Under the pieces are notes generated by a model that saw only the letters and a list, made by a program, of their open reading frames with translations, was not told the DNA's origin and searched no databases. Shown piece after piece: positions 50,881-63,790 of a stretch of 64,000 nt of DNA. This DNA comes from Malachius bipustulatus (taxonomy: Eukaryota; Arthropoda; Insecta; Coleoptera; Melyridae): contig OU342633.1 in the NCBI GenBank assembly GCA_910589415.1, forward strand, positions 53,562,404 through 53,626,403, given 5' to 3'. How positions within the stretch are numbered: position 1 is the stretch's first letter; each line of letters begins with the position of its first letter. A program made the translations under genes and the position numbers.

Positions 50881-51499
50881 TTTTTCGAAGGGAGTCAAGG
50901 GATTAAAGTTATTTTTTTTAATTCCAGCTGATATTTTCTAAAGTACTTAACTGCAGGAAAAATTTGTCTTATTGTTGGGATCTTTGTTAAGTTTATTTTG
51001 TGACATTTGAACGTTGCCTGACTAAAGATACTTAAGAAGAAAAAGGAGCAACAAGTACAAGTAGTAATGCTTGACGTTTGTCTGGACTCTGACAGAAGTT
51101 AACTGTAACATTGCGTGCTTCGAGTAGGTATATAGCTTAGAATAAAAGGCAGAGAAAATATTAATGCTGTATTGTTTTACTCAAACATATTCTGAATTAA
51201 TTGCCATCATTTACCTCCGATCAATAATTTAATGATTTGTTTTTTTTTCAATTTTTTTTTTTTTGACAAGTAGAGAAGGCGTGTAAATAAAAACCATGAG
51301 AAAGGGAAAAATATTATGTTTTTCATTCCTTTTTGCGGAATCACTGTTTAGCCGAAACCCTATAGACTTCAATTATAGGAAAAACAATTGTGTAGGTACT
51401 TACAGTGAATTAAGTAAGTGGTTTCTGAGTATGATTTTTTTTTTAAAGTTACAGAGAAGGTCTTTTTTGTACCATTGTAATAGTAGCATTTAGCATTCA

Positions 51500-51860
51500 T
51501 ATCGGTTGGGTCGTTCGCTTTGGAAGCGTCGTCTGATATCCACCCTTACGCGGGGTACCGCTTTTTCGACCCATATCTCAAACGTATGGGAAAGAGAGAG
51601 GACGACTCATGTGTATACCGCAGGAAAATCGACATCCCGAAGCACACCATTTTTGACTGCAGGAGATGGCACAATCTACGTGCAGAACTAGGGCGTGATT
51701 TAGGACAAAATATAAGCACAGGCAACCAACCTGGTCCCGCATTAACTGGAGAAGACAAAGGAATTCCTCAGGGTACTAATGGGGACGAAAGCGATCAACA
51801 ACCGTGAAGCGCCGTCCAAAACAGGATATACCACGAACGGGCCAGAAGAAGAAGAGGTTT
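51500..51860 (+). mobile_element. Decayed R1/I-type LINE, 3' end of ORF2 with zinc-finger-like tail
   Basis: The frame 51,520-51,807 reads DPYLKRMGKREDDSCVYRRK, then IDIPKHTIFDCRRWHNLRAE, then LGRDLGQ. This is the C-terminal Cys-containing region (C-x2-C...H...C type) of non-LTR retrotransposon ORF2 proteins, typified by a GHG.F..YL.R.G......C..C...T..H..F.C..W...R..L pattern. Here the second cysteine of the first pair is replaced by Arg, and upstream residues are damaged. No polyA tail was identified. Confidence 0.75.
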
Positions 51861-52669
51861 TGGCCGATAAAAGTCATCCCTGTTGCCAATACAACCTGTC
51901 ATGCTCGATTCACTCTCAATAATTTAATACCGTTGCATATACCATGTACGGCGTGGAGTTAATAAATCCATGGATGCATGCGCATTAAACGTTTTTATGG
52001 CCTTAAAATTTAAAAGTTGGCTTTTTCAGATGGACCTTAATGACCAGAAACCGATTAGAAGAGAGCTCAGTCCATTGGCATAGCCAGACGAGGGCTCTCT
52101 TCCCTGAAATTCCAAGAAAATGAAATGGGCGTGGATTTAGTTGCAGAATTATCTCCATGACGTACGCGGAATAGCAGCGGCCTTAGTATAAAAATGGGAA
52201 TAGTACCTATCAACTTCTTGGTTCGATCTTGGTCAGATCAACAGGGGCACGAAGCTGGGGTTGGAGAGTGGGGGGGGGTGACCAGAAAAAAATTTCAGCA
52301 ACACATTTATTGATAGTAGGTATAGACTTTGTTTCATAAGATTTCTATTTTTCTATTTTTCTATTCTATTTTTTGTGCTACTCATGAAGAAGGGTTATAA
52401 AAAGAATTAGGTATTTTAATATTTAAAAATTGCGTCTGGCTAAATGAGCACTATCTATAAATGCTCCCTCATTTTCAAAAAAAAAAAATAGAAAATATGG
52501 GTTCCGTGGTAAAATTTCAAAATTACCCCCGCCCCACCTCCAAGAAGAGAACCGGGGAGGGGGAAAAATTTCCGAAGTATTTACAGCCGCAAAATCTGAA
52601 TCTGCAATAAAAAAGTGGGTTCTTATTTAGGATTAATAAGTGGCCTCCCCCCCCCCGGGGTGTCTTTTT

Positions 52670-52804
52670 GAAAACTATCCGCCCAGAATAACTCCGTTGG
52701 TGTTTTGTTTTGAACAAAATCCCGAGACTGGTAAATTTTTGTTTCTCGCGGGACACCAAATTTAAAACAACACCAATGGTGTTTCTCAGGGTGGATAGTT
52801 TTGA
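52670..52804. mobile_element. Snapback hairpin of about 135 bp
   Basis: GAAAACTATCCGCCCAGAAT from 52,670 pairs imperfectly with the sequence ending GGGTGGATAGTTTTG at 52,804. CGTTGGTGTTTTGTTTT pairs with AAAACAACACCAATGG. The arms are roughly 60 bp with several mismatches. It is preceded by a C homopolymer and CCGGGG. Noncoding. Confidence 0.65.
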
Positions 52805-53241
52805 AATAGAGCTCATTACATTACAATGTCTTCAGATAAACTAAAAAAATAGCAGGGATCGTCTTTAATCAATAAAAAAATTAATAATGAAATTTTCCTG
52901 CATCTCCTAGATCGTAAACAAGAAAAGGAGAACCGTATACCTAAACCAGTTTTAATTTTCGTCATCTCTGAATTATCTCTTGAGTTACTAAATAGGTTAT
53001 AGGTACTCGGGAGAGAACAAAGCGAATTGCATGCATAGAGGAGTTTTGAAGAGATGAAGTTTATAAATTGATAAATTGATCAACGTTACTCAGGAATTAA
53101 ATGTTTGAAGAATCAAGGTAACAAAAAGTTTTATTCGCCTCTACGTTTAACATTCTTGGCATAACAATGAACCACCTGTTATTTATAATGCAAAGAACAA
53201 GGTAAAAACACAATACAAGTCAAAATTGCTTTCATATATTA

Positions 53242-53448
53242 CTATACCTCCATAAATACGTCGTTCGCTTGTAGTTCGCTTTTAAATCGTTTCACAAAAA
53301 CTTTGTAGTCATTTAAGGATAAAAAGCAGCCGATTGTTGCCGCAATTAGGTTGTGCCGAGAAGTGACAGATTTATGAAAGAGAACACACATGCGAGTACA
53401 AATTTTTCCAGTTGAGGAATTAAAGAATTTTCTTGCAGACGCGAGCAA
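53242..53448 (-). other. Coding-like minus-strand open frame, unrecognised
   Basis: A 68-codon frame with balanced composition: ARKFFNSSTGKICTRMCVLF, then HKSVTSRHNLIAATIGCFLS, and more. There is no stop-free extension upstream and no recognised family. It could be an exon-like remnant of a transposon protein or chance. No connection to kn splicing was found. Confidence 0.2.
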
Positions 53449-56400
53449 TTTCCAAGATTGTAAATTTTATCGACTTAAAACTTCCGAATTCTAGTTAGTA
53501 GTGTGCAGTTCATGCATATTACATGCGAACATTACTCAACTTTCCTTATTAGAACTAATAATTGCTTGATAAAAAATGTAATTTCCATAAGCGCGTGAAA
53601 TTATCAGGATTTTCGTACATCTGCGCTAATAGAATTTAGCCTCCAACAAGTGTTTTCACAAAACCGGTTAATTTGTTTGTTTTAACACCTCACAAATGGC
53701 AACCAGAGATTAGTGGAAAACGACAGGGAGATGGCTTCTGGAGTGACGACTGAAGCGAAGTCACATAATTGCGGTCAGGGGATCTGGATCCGGCTTCACG
53801 TTCACATGTGCCGTTAAATTTTGATAGACAGGAACAACTTCCGACAAAAAGGGCCGTCATTCTCACAAACCAAAACTACTAACTACAGTTGAACACCTTT
53901 TTATTACTAATGATAAGTAATGGCTCTCTTAGCCAGCTGGCGCTAATCATGTCTATTTAATTAACACGCCTTTTAATAAATTTGATTACGAAACTACCAG
54001 AACCAGATACAAGTGCTTTAGATTGAGATTACAAATTGACGTCAAATATATGACGTTAATGAATAGTAATGTAAGTTTTTACGGTTTCGAAGAAATTATT
54101 CTCGGTCATCTAGACGTTTGTCTGTCACCAGTTCATTTTTTAAACAGTATACAGGGTGAAGGTTTTAAAGTTAGGTACCTCTTGATATCTCTCAAGATCC
54201 ATTTTAAAATTTTTATTTTGTGCATGATTGGCATGCCAGGGAAATTATTCAGGTAGTTACTTAATAGTTTTCAAAAAAGCTGTCATTAACTGTAATGTCT
54301 TTAGAAAATCAATTCAACATTTCTCTCTAAAACAATATCAGGGGAGTCAGTTTTAGATAAACAAAGTATTGATTTTTTTTAAGGTACCTTAAATTTTGTC
54401 AAAAATTTGACGCATGCAGAATTCATAAAAATGCAATAATGACAGCATGGCATTATGGCTCCAGAACCGGTGAACGGGGATACGCATCAGACACTGTCTT
54501 TAAAATTTTCACATTCAACATTCACACTTTTTCAAATTCAAACTTCACACTGATACACTGAAGAACCATACCAAAGCGCGGTTTGAGATATTTGATAGAG
54601 CTGACCTGACAAACTTTCGTTGACAAAATTGCCGACAGTGAGAACATTAACCCCATCGCCCTAGCCCCACCGGTAAAATGAGAAAAAAAAAATTCATGAA
54701 TTTTAAAAATTACATATTTGATAGCCCAACCACTCGACAGGTTTGCGTTTTAGAAAAAAAAGTTTGGAACAAAAGTTTAATTTTTTGTCAACTTGAACGA
54801 TTTAAGCCATATCCTAACATATGGGGGTTGTCATTTAAGAAATTTGACTTACCCCTCTACCCCTCGCGTGGGGGTAGGGGTAAAAAAATCATAGGAGAAA
54901 CAAAGGTTGACTTTGAAAGCTGTAGAATCTAGTTGGCTCTGAAAATTTTTGAATTCATGTCGAATTTATTAATTTCTAATAATAATAAAAATATGACTAA
55001 AATAAGAAGTCCCGATTTTTCAGTTCTTTTCAGGATATTTCAGGAACGGTCCAGAGATTACTACAAAATAATGTATTTTTCTCTTATCTAACCGATCCTG
55101 TATTTCTTAGCGTTGAGATACCCATAGTGAACTTTGAAAAAGAGGACACCCCCTATAAATAATAACAGTGTCAACCTATAGCTTATCCCGTAACATATCT
55201 ATAAGTGTCTTTTTCTCGTTTTTTATTAAAAAGAGAATTCGCAGAAAATTCTAGTGTGACGCCAGCGAAAAAACGTCATGTTCTAATACAAAACGAGCGT
55301 GTAAAAATGTGGATAAGCGTCTTGTGGATAAGGATAGAAATGTGGATAAGGATAGAAACCTGGATATGTTAGTATAAGTGGTAGGTTAATTGTTAATTAC
55401 TTTGTGTGCTAGTTTAACTAATGTTGCTGTTTGTCTTTGCAGAGGTATGAATAATCCTGGTACATTGATGAGAAACCAAATAAAGCTGTAAATTCTGGTC
55501 GAAATAGAATCATACTGACACAAACATGATGACGTAAGGTATGCTATTTTTCAGTCGCAATACATAAATAATCAATTTTACAAAAAAAGTTTAGTTATTT
55601 TTTTCAAGTAACTCAGTCTAGTAGTCGATCCGATAGAATTCTTCCCGGATCTGATATACACATTGTAATTTACAGATGTCGATTGGATAACTAAAAGGAA
55701 GAGTGTGATTGCGGTCACAGCATCAACCAACGCCAACAGATGTGGGTCCAGAAGCAGCAATTGTCAGCATTTCCAGAGAATGAAGGGTCCCGGAATACGC
55801 GCATCTATATGCAACGTTTGATCCCCGAGTTAGGCACTTGCTGGCCATTTAGTTGGGTGGGACTTCCCTCTAAACGATAGTTAAGCCTAGAACTATACAC
55901 ATGTCGAGAGGGAAATGTAATTTTCTATTAATGGGACTACAAATGACTTAAGTGGGATTATACTGTCACGAGAAATTAGAACATGGTTTCTGTTTTAAAA
56001 TATAGAATTTCTTCAAGCTGTCTGAAGGAAGACGACTAACTATATCTACATGACACTACTGTTAAAGGAACCGGCAACCTTCTGTCCTTCTGATGTGTAT
56101 AGGTAACACTTAGTTTAGATGACTGTATTATTTGCTCTTGAGCCACCCTGTATAAGGTAGAATCTTTATTGATTGCGCGATTTTAACCAGAATTTTTTTT
56201 AATGGTAGAGTTTGATTGATGAATTTTATTTTAACAGCAAAAAATTTCATTCCTACAAAATATATGTATAATGTCTATAAATATCTGGTTAGTTCAGTGT
56301 TTAGTAGTAAATTTTTAATGTATTGATGTAGCATATATCGATTATTTTGGAAAAACGGGGCACGCCACTGGATTCTCCTCTTTTCAAAACGATACTATAC

Positions 56401-57051
56401 AAAATTTGATCGAAATCTTTCAAGTATTAGCGATTTTATAGCTAAATAAAAATTTCAAGAAATCATATTAGCGATTTTTTCAAAGTGTGGCCACTGTTTT
56501 AATCGCTAATATGAATTCATGCAATTTTTATTTATAGTCTGTACACTGAGTGTTGTCTGTTGTGATAACTAAGGATACATCATCTCGTTATGTTTCTATT
56601 GCATTGCATAGTCAATCGAGTTAAATTGGGACGTATTGTCAGAAATACGTTTAATCGTCATCAATTCTAAAAAAATGAGCGAGAGTGAGACGGAAGTACG
56701 ACTCGCGTCTTGATACGCTTAGATTGATACGATAATATTGTCGTCCAGCTCATCGGCTACTGTCAGTTGACAGTGACAGCGCTAAATATACTAATGAGGT
56801 TTGTTATTTGAAAAGTTTTTAATACGAAATTAGCAGAATTACCTGTGATATTGTACGATGTGATAAACTACGAGTAACTTATTAATTGCGTGAATGCCTA
56901 AAAATCTATTGCCTTGTTTTTCTAACGTTTAAAAAAACGGACTGGGTATATTCTCGCAACGAACTACAAAAAATTACACAAAATGCCTAGTAAACGATTG
57001 AGCTCTCTAGGACGTGGTCTTGTCGTGTGGTTAAATTGCTAGGATATTTTA

Positions 57052-57237
57052 GTGCAGAAAAAGAAAACGGAGGTGTTATACTTTGTTTTGAACGCCAACC
57101 AGCAGGTAGGTGACATGCTATTTCTAATCATAATAATTATAACGATTCACAAGCCACTGACACGAACTGCGATACCACATCTGGTTCGACTTAGAAATAA
57201 GTGTATGAATCAAATCGAATTAAATGAAATTGTTTAG
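57052..57237 (+). other. Short open frame in the core of the foldback-type element
   Basis: A 61-codon frame beginning MQKKKTEVLYFVLNANQQ and ending CMNQIELNEIV. It has no recognised domain and is probably incidental. It is noted because it is the only frame in the core between the inverted arms. Confidence 0.15.
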
Positions 57238-57423
57238 CCAGAATCAGTGTGGCATGACAACGGACAACACTCAGTGGACAAAGCATAGCTATAAAACCGC
57301 TAATACTCAACAGATTTTTTGATATAGGATTGTTTTGACAAATGATGAATTCAGTGACGTGCCCATTTTTTTTTTGAAAGAATATTTAATACGTATTCTT
57401 GAAATTTAATTTGACTACAAAAT

Positions 57424-57505
57424 CTGATGGATGATAAATAAAACACTATTGTTTAAAAAAAATTCTACTAGTGTTTAAATTAGTGTTTTATTTATCATCC
57501 ATCAG
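57424..57505. repeat. Perfect 25-bp inverted repeat within the array
   Basis: CTGATGGATGATAAATAAAA (57,424 on) through CACTA is exactly complementary to 57,481-57,505, which ends CATCCATCAG. The spacer is 32 bp. It interrupts the tandem monomers, so it may be a small insertion into the array. Confidence 0.9.
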
Positions 57506-59262
57506 TATGCAGAGATTCCAGAAAGTAAGGGTTGAAAACATAAAAAATATAAAAAAAAATACTACAAAATCGTTTCGATAGGTTTCTATATAATTTTGAA
57601 GTACCGTTTTGAGATACCGTTTTCAGTGACATGCACGGATTTTTCCTAAAAACATCGCTAATAATACTTAATTCTTGTAATTTTAAATTGACGATATGAG
57701 TAATCATAAATTTTTTTTCTAAACAAATCGCAAAATATGTACATATACCTATAAATTTTTGAAATGTTAATTTGGCTATAAACTCGTAAAAACTCGAAGA
57801 GTTTCAATAAAATTCAGTATAGTACCGTTTTTAGAGATGGTGAATTCAGTGGAATACTCAGATTTAAAAAAAAAAATCGCTAATGAGTATGAATATTCTT
57901 GGAATTTTAATTTGGCCTTAAAATCGGTAATTATCAACAGGTTTAGAAAAAATTTAGTATAGACCAGTTTTGATAGACCATTTTCAGTCAGTGACGTGCG
58001 CTGATTTTTTCTAAAAACATCGCTAATAATAATTCTTGAAATTTTATTAATTTGACGATAAAATTGTAAATATCTACCTAGGTTACATGATAAAAATGAA
58101 GCCTATGGCCTGCTCATATTTTTTCTAAGAAAATTACAAATATAAATTCTTGAAAACCTAATTTGGATGTGGATCTGAACCGTTAATACTTGGCAGGTTT
58201 CAAAAAAATTTGGTATCGTAAAGTTTAGTATAAAATAGTATATAATATTTAGTACAGGTAGTATCTTTTTGAAAGAATCTTTTAATATGCGACAGACTTC
58301 GATAAAATTTAGTATTGAATCGTTTGAAGAATTATTGAATTCAGTGACGTGCCCAATTTTTTTCAAAAAAAAAATTTAATGCGATTCTATAAATTTGAAT
58401 TTGAGTCGTTGATACTCGATTAGTGTCAATAAAATTCAGTACAGTACCGTTTTCAGAGATGGTGAATCAAGTGGAGTAGGTACTGAGATTTTTTTCTAAA
58501 AAAAACTCGCTAATTCGTATGAAAATGAATTCTTGAAATTTTAATTTCAGGTTTCGAATAAATTTAGTGTAGTACCGTTCTGAGGGACTGTTTCTAGTGA
58601 AGTGCGCAGATGTTTTCTAAAACATCCCTAATATTAATTCTTGTAATTTTAATTAGGATGTAAAATGGTTAATAATCGTCACTGGTAAATCCAGAGGCGC
58701 AACCAGTTTTTTTTAATAATAAATCAATACCTATTATAAATCGCTGATAAAAGTATTAAAATTTTTATTTGGCTCTAAAATCATTAATACTTGACGGGTT
58801 TCAATGCAATTTTGTATAGTATCGTTTTGAGAAATAATGAATTCAGTGACCATATTTTTTCTAAATTATATAATAAAAAAATAAAAGTAATATATAAGTT
58901 CCCAAAATTTGAATTTGGCTCAAAATCGTTAATAACTGGACAGGTTTCGATAAAATTTAGAATAGTATCGCTTTGAACGATAATTGAAAGAAAATTAAAA
59001 GAGTCCAGTGCCCATATTTCCTCTTAAAAAATCGCTAATTTGAATTCGTTCAATTTTATTTTTATAATAACGTAGGTGTAGTACCTTTATTAAAAAATAT
59101 AAAATTTCCAAATTCAAATTTTATGAATTTATACTAGGTACTGCCTTATTTAGAAAAAATATGGGCACGCCATTGAATTCACCATTTCTCAAAACGATAC
59201 TCTACAAAATTTAATCGAAACCCGTCAAGTATTATTGATTTTTTTTCTAGCCAAATAAAAAT

Positions 59263-60940
59263 TTAAATACTTTATTTCAGCAATTTATTATAGTTTTGAT
59301 TTATAAAAAAAAACTTTACCAGTGCAAAGAGCAAGTTCAAGAATTCATATTCATTTTACCGAATACTTCTTGACAAAGCACCTAGTTCTCTTTTCTCATG
59401 TATTTTATTTTGAATGCTTACAATTAACTGCGGAAATTAATTTTTGTTAGCCTTGTAAAGCTGACACACCTCCTTATTCCATGACCAAACGTTTGGCCTC
59501 TATACAGGGTCCGCTATATAGCTATTTACACTTCTCGTAGTCAAAGCTACTATGATTTTGATATTAGCATTTTTGAATTGTCAGTGTCTGCTGTTTTTGA
59601 GTGGGGGCGCCATAGGCAACAATGACGATTTCGGTTTATCTGTCCACCATTGAGTTGGTAGTTTTTTGAATCGTAATCAAATACATTAACTAATTGAGAA
59701 GAAATCAAACAAATTGCGATAACAAAAATTTGGCCGTTTCTGCATTGGTATAATACACAAACTACCAATCTGATTAGGTATTTTCCAGAAAAATTTTAAG
59801 CAACTGACGCCACTACCGATTTTAACATAATAATAATTTCTAAAGCTCATAAGAACAGGATGTATATGCTCTTCAATAAAATTAGGAACGAAATTGTCAC
59901 TTTAGAATTTCTTTTTAACAATAATTGAAATTTATTATACATTATAGTAAATAATTTCAGTCATTACATTTTCACGAATTATACAACTATTTTACAGCAA
60001 GCTTTTCGCTTACAAAAAGCTTCAAGTTCCTATCTTGTGACATATGTTTTATAGTCAGCGAACATTTTACCCTGAAGACCATTAATTTAATTAAGTAAGA
60101 ATGAAGATATTAACGACAAAATAAACAATTGATAATTATAGATGATGGATATGGGTGGATATTTGAAAATAGAATTTCTAGGGTAAAAACAACAAATGTA
60201 TCTTTGCTTTTACTAATTACTTTTCCGTGTAATTAGTATCAATTTACATCATCGTACATGTCTGGTTGGTTACACATGCAACATTCAGTGTCATCTGCAC
60301 TTCTTGACTGGGTATATTAAATATTAATAGCAGCACACACGCAAACACATAAATTTATTGTTGTATTTACTCAACTAGATTGGTGATACATATGCATACA
60401 TTAGCACCAAATTAAAATGTGATATAATATGATAACAGGCGGCGACAAATAATATCTAAGTGAATATAATAATATACCAAGCACACTGAAGTACTTATGT
60501 AAAACAATTTTGAAGCCCACACCCGATCTACTTGATAAAAAAAATGGAGCATTATTTGATTAATATACCATACCTGCTGGGCACTTAGAAGAATAAAGCA
60601 AGTATATATTATGATAATATTCTACAGTATTATTAATATTCCCTTCTTTGAAGATTTCAAATGTTCTACGTTGTTGTAAGAGCAAAAATAATAATCATTT
60701 ACTTATTATCGACTACACAGTAAATATAAGTGTTTAGAGTTAGAAATAGGTAAATTTTACTTTCAGGGTAAGTAAATATGTATAGGGAAATTATTTACAT
60801 GACTGTATTGTGTACAAATTAACTATTCACTTTGATATTATAAAAAACAACTTCCAGATATGAACTCAGCTATTTGGTCCCTACTTAAGGATCACTCGAA
60901 CTTATAATTACACTAATTAAATATCTGACAGTAGATTAAT
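59263..60940. other. AT-rich noncoding stretch
   Basis: No gene or repeat partner was recognised apart from an ACAGGGTC motif near 59,506. Confidence 0.45.
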
Positions 60941-61420
60941 CAACCTCTTGTAATTTGTCAAAAATGACGTGCTCAAAACTATCCCAGGAGTGAAATTTCA
61001 CGTATAAACAATGATATATTCAGAATCACCGGTCCAATTTCATTGCCGATTCACATTTCACACAGAGGAATGTATCTGCATAACGTCCAGATAACAAGGG
61101 CCGTGTCATGCGAGAGGATCGCGGTAATATTTCACCAGCTCGTTGTGACATTCGTGTGCAATCAAGGGCTTGATAACTCATTCAAATCCAGGGCCTTTCA
61201 TCGCGTTCATCACATTGTGGCCTTATGAGCCCATCGATTGCGAATCATTCATTTCACTGATAATAATTTCATCAACGTTTCGTCGTTCCAGTTAGAGAGT
61301 TACTTCTGGCATCGGTGAAATATTGGCTGTGGTCAGTTCAGGGTGACACCATATCATTACCTTCCCTTGTAATGATGAGTGAATGTGTGTGGTCTGGTTA
61401 CAGGTTGATTGTTTAACTTT
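60940..61420. other. Candidate regulatory block in the kn 5' intron
   Basis: About 480 bp of evenly mixed sequence, clearly unlike its AT-rich flanks, with no internal repeats or homopolymers. The plus-strand frame at 61,043-61,228 has no domain. Sustained complexity without coding or repeat character is what conserved noncoding DNA looks like. Inference only. Confidence 0.25.
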
Positions 61421-63029
61421 TGCTCGCCTAAAAAATTAACTCCTAGTTTTGTAAGAATTATTTGTAGCTATTCGAAACAAAAATTTGAATGAAATTATTC
61501 GGCTGCCAAGCCTGATGGTTTAATTTTAACAAGAGAAGCAACTGCAGTAAAATAAAACCAAGAAATATTTCCTTGGACGTTTTATATTGTTTATTTTACA
61601 TTTAACATATTTGACGTAAAATATTTTTGGTTATATCGGAAGTCTCCATCAATTTTGTAATTTTGAACAGGACACCCGATACATATATTATTACTTTTCC
61701 GGATTGTTTGAGAAAACTCATTGAGAATAGTTATTATAATTGAAATTTGTAACAAGTCACTTATGAGTTATAAACAAATGAAAATCGGGATTTTTTCAAC
61801 ACTCTGTATACGAATAAAATCTCTCTTTTTTTATTGAAAATGCACATGCACTGCAGGGAAATCCCTATGACGCTCTGGGAGCGGTGCATGAGCGGAGATA
61901 TCGATTCACGTTGGCCTTGAATCTCTATAATGCGTATGTACAAATATTTACGAATATTATTAGCTAGTTTTCATTTATTGCATACACAACGAGAAACAAA
62001 AAACCTGCCACACTCGAAATTTTTTTTTTACCTTGATCGAAGAAGAGAACACATTTTTTACCGAATGACGTAGATATGATAGCGCTATGACGTGATATTG
62101 CTCTCCATGTGGTTTTTATGATATTCTATTGAAAAAAAGGCTATTTTTTCCTAAAAAAAAGGACAAAATTTCGATTTTTTTTATGAATGTGCTATATTTT
62201 TGGTTTGCATGATTTTTTTGATATAAGTAGAATGACAAAAAACCGATATGACGGCCATAAAAAACAATAATACTTGACTATGAAAAGTCTAGGTCTTAAA
62301 CCAAGATGGTATTATTTTTATTACGATAAAATGGAGATAAAAATGTGAAAATTGCGGTTTTGTAATAAAAGCTCTGGCATGAGTATTTTGGTCTCTTGAA
62401 ACACTGGACATCATACTATTACTAAGTATTATAGGGTGGGGTATAAAATTATTATTACAAGGTGTTGTACTACGTACTCCTATTACATATACTCCTTGTG
62501 CGATATTCCGATGTGCTTCCGAGTATAGTGCTTCTCTGCTCGTGGGTGTACAAAGTAGCACTTATTTTCCATAAAAAGTATGAAATAACTACATAACTTC
62601 AACTTGTTCGCCATTTTATTGCTCCAGGATTGGTAAATATCGCCTAGCATTTCTACGAATCTGTGACGTACCTACATGTTGCTTTCATTCCGCATTCGGT
62701 CAACTACCGTTTTTAATAAAAAAATCAATAAAACGTCGCTTAAATTCGAATTTTTAAATATAAAAATATGAGTGATCATACCTAATTTTTATTTATTTGT
62801 TATAAGCTAATATCGTTTTAGTCGAGGGGGCGTTCACTCGTGGAAATGTCCACTATCACTATGGTGGAGCCAGATAATTTATTCAAAGCTTGATAAATGA
62901 TTTCACTTTCTGGCATGTTGCTAAAGGGATCCATTATAGTCTAGAGTTCTAACTAATCATGAACTGAATTCTCTAATGGGTTAAATGGCGGAATTACTAT
63001 CAAAAGAGTTCGACTTTGCAAAGATGGAT
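61421..63029. other. AT-rich noncoding stretch
   Basis: No gene or transposon family was recognised. Confidence 0.45.
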
Positions 63030-63440
63030 AAGAAAGAATAAGTGGAAATAATGGAAATAATGGAGAAAAAGTGGAAATAAAAAGGAAATAGTGAAAATAA
63101 AGTGGAAATAAGTGGAAATAAATGGAAACACCTAGCAAACAAGTGGATATAGTCTTATCCATTCCTGGGTATGTTCACTAAATTTTTGATCCGATGGGAT
63201 TGTTTGCAACAAAGCCACCCAAAAGAGTTTCATTGAGAATATAAACTGCAAAAAATCGTGTTTTCAAGTTTTTTTTTTATCGTGGAAACACCTTTGTGGA
63301 CACCAAATAGTGGAAATAGTAGATATAAAGTGGAAATGATAATGGTGGAAATAATGTGGAAATAGTAGAAATTATGTAGAAATAGTGAAAATATATGTGG
63401 AAACAATAGAAATAGCTAAAATAATTTAGTATTTGGAAAT
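63030..63440. repeat. Minisatellite of GTGGAAATA-type units
   Basis: Units such as GTGGAAATA, ATGGAAATA and AGTGGAAATA recur at 63,030-63,135 and again at 63,290-63,440, separated by about 150 bp of non-repetitive DNA. Units vary in length from about 8 to 12 bp. No coding content; the complement reads as a Phe/Pro/Leu-rich frame by chance. Confidence 0.85.
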
Positions 63441-63499
63441 AGTTGTAAATAGATTATGATCGTGATATGAAATAAAGGATTAAAAGTTGACAATATCAT

Positions 63500-63790
63500 C
63501 CATCTGAATTATTCCAGTATACAAAAGAAAGTCAACGATGTCCCTTCTTTCTACAATCGGCTATGCGTATAGCTTCTCTTCTCAGTTCCCAGTTCGTCAT
63601 ATAAGTTTCCGGAGAAGGGCGAGACATTCCTGAAGGAGATATCAGTATTTTGCAGGCTCCTTGTGCTGCCGCTGCCATGGAAACGAAGTGAACGATTTAA
63701 ATCGTCCTCTCGTATTTCTGTGTGTGTCCATTTCCTAGAGCACTCCACGGTATTGCACATGTGTGGACACATTCGGGTGTGAAATCACTA
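63500..63790. other. Higher-complexity noncoding block near the window end
   Basis: Mixed composition with GCACATGTGTGGACAC and GCTGCCGCTGCCATGG. Open frames have no domain and no kn exon is present. Possibly regulatory. Confidence 0.2.

Larger units (their letters stand above)
56345..59262. mobile_element. Foldback-type element: inverted tandem-monomer arms around a core
   Basis: Monomers of about 120-140 bp, with the consensus words GAATTCAGTGACGTGCCCAT, ATCGCTAATA and TTTAGTATAGTACCGTTTTGA, are repeated in tandem from about 57,290 to 59,040. One or two monomers in the opposite orientation precede them (56,345-56,520). The border CACTGAGTGTTGTCTGTTGTG (56,544-56,564) recurs inverted as CGGACAACACTCAGTG (57,261-57,276). 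The roughly 690-bp core between them has a different, more complex sequence. A further opposite-orientation monomer lies at 59,160-59,262. This is the layout of FB-like elements with tandem-repeat arms. Confidence 0.75.

Noticed and set aside
53242..53448. A possible exon ending in GTATAG on the minus strand.
   Set aside because: The donor is weak, no partner exon was found and the peptide matches no part of Knot. It is kept only as an unrecognised open frame.
61043..61228. A 61-codon frame inside the complex block in the 5' intron.
   Set aside because: No domain, no splice context and short length. The block is better explained as noncoding.
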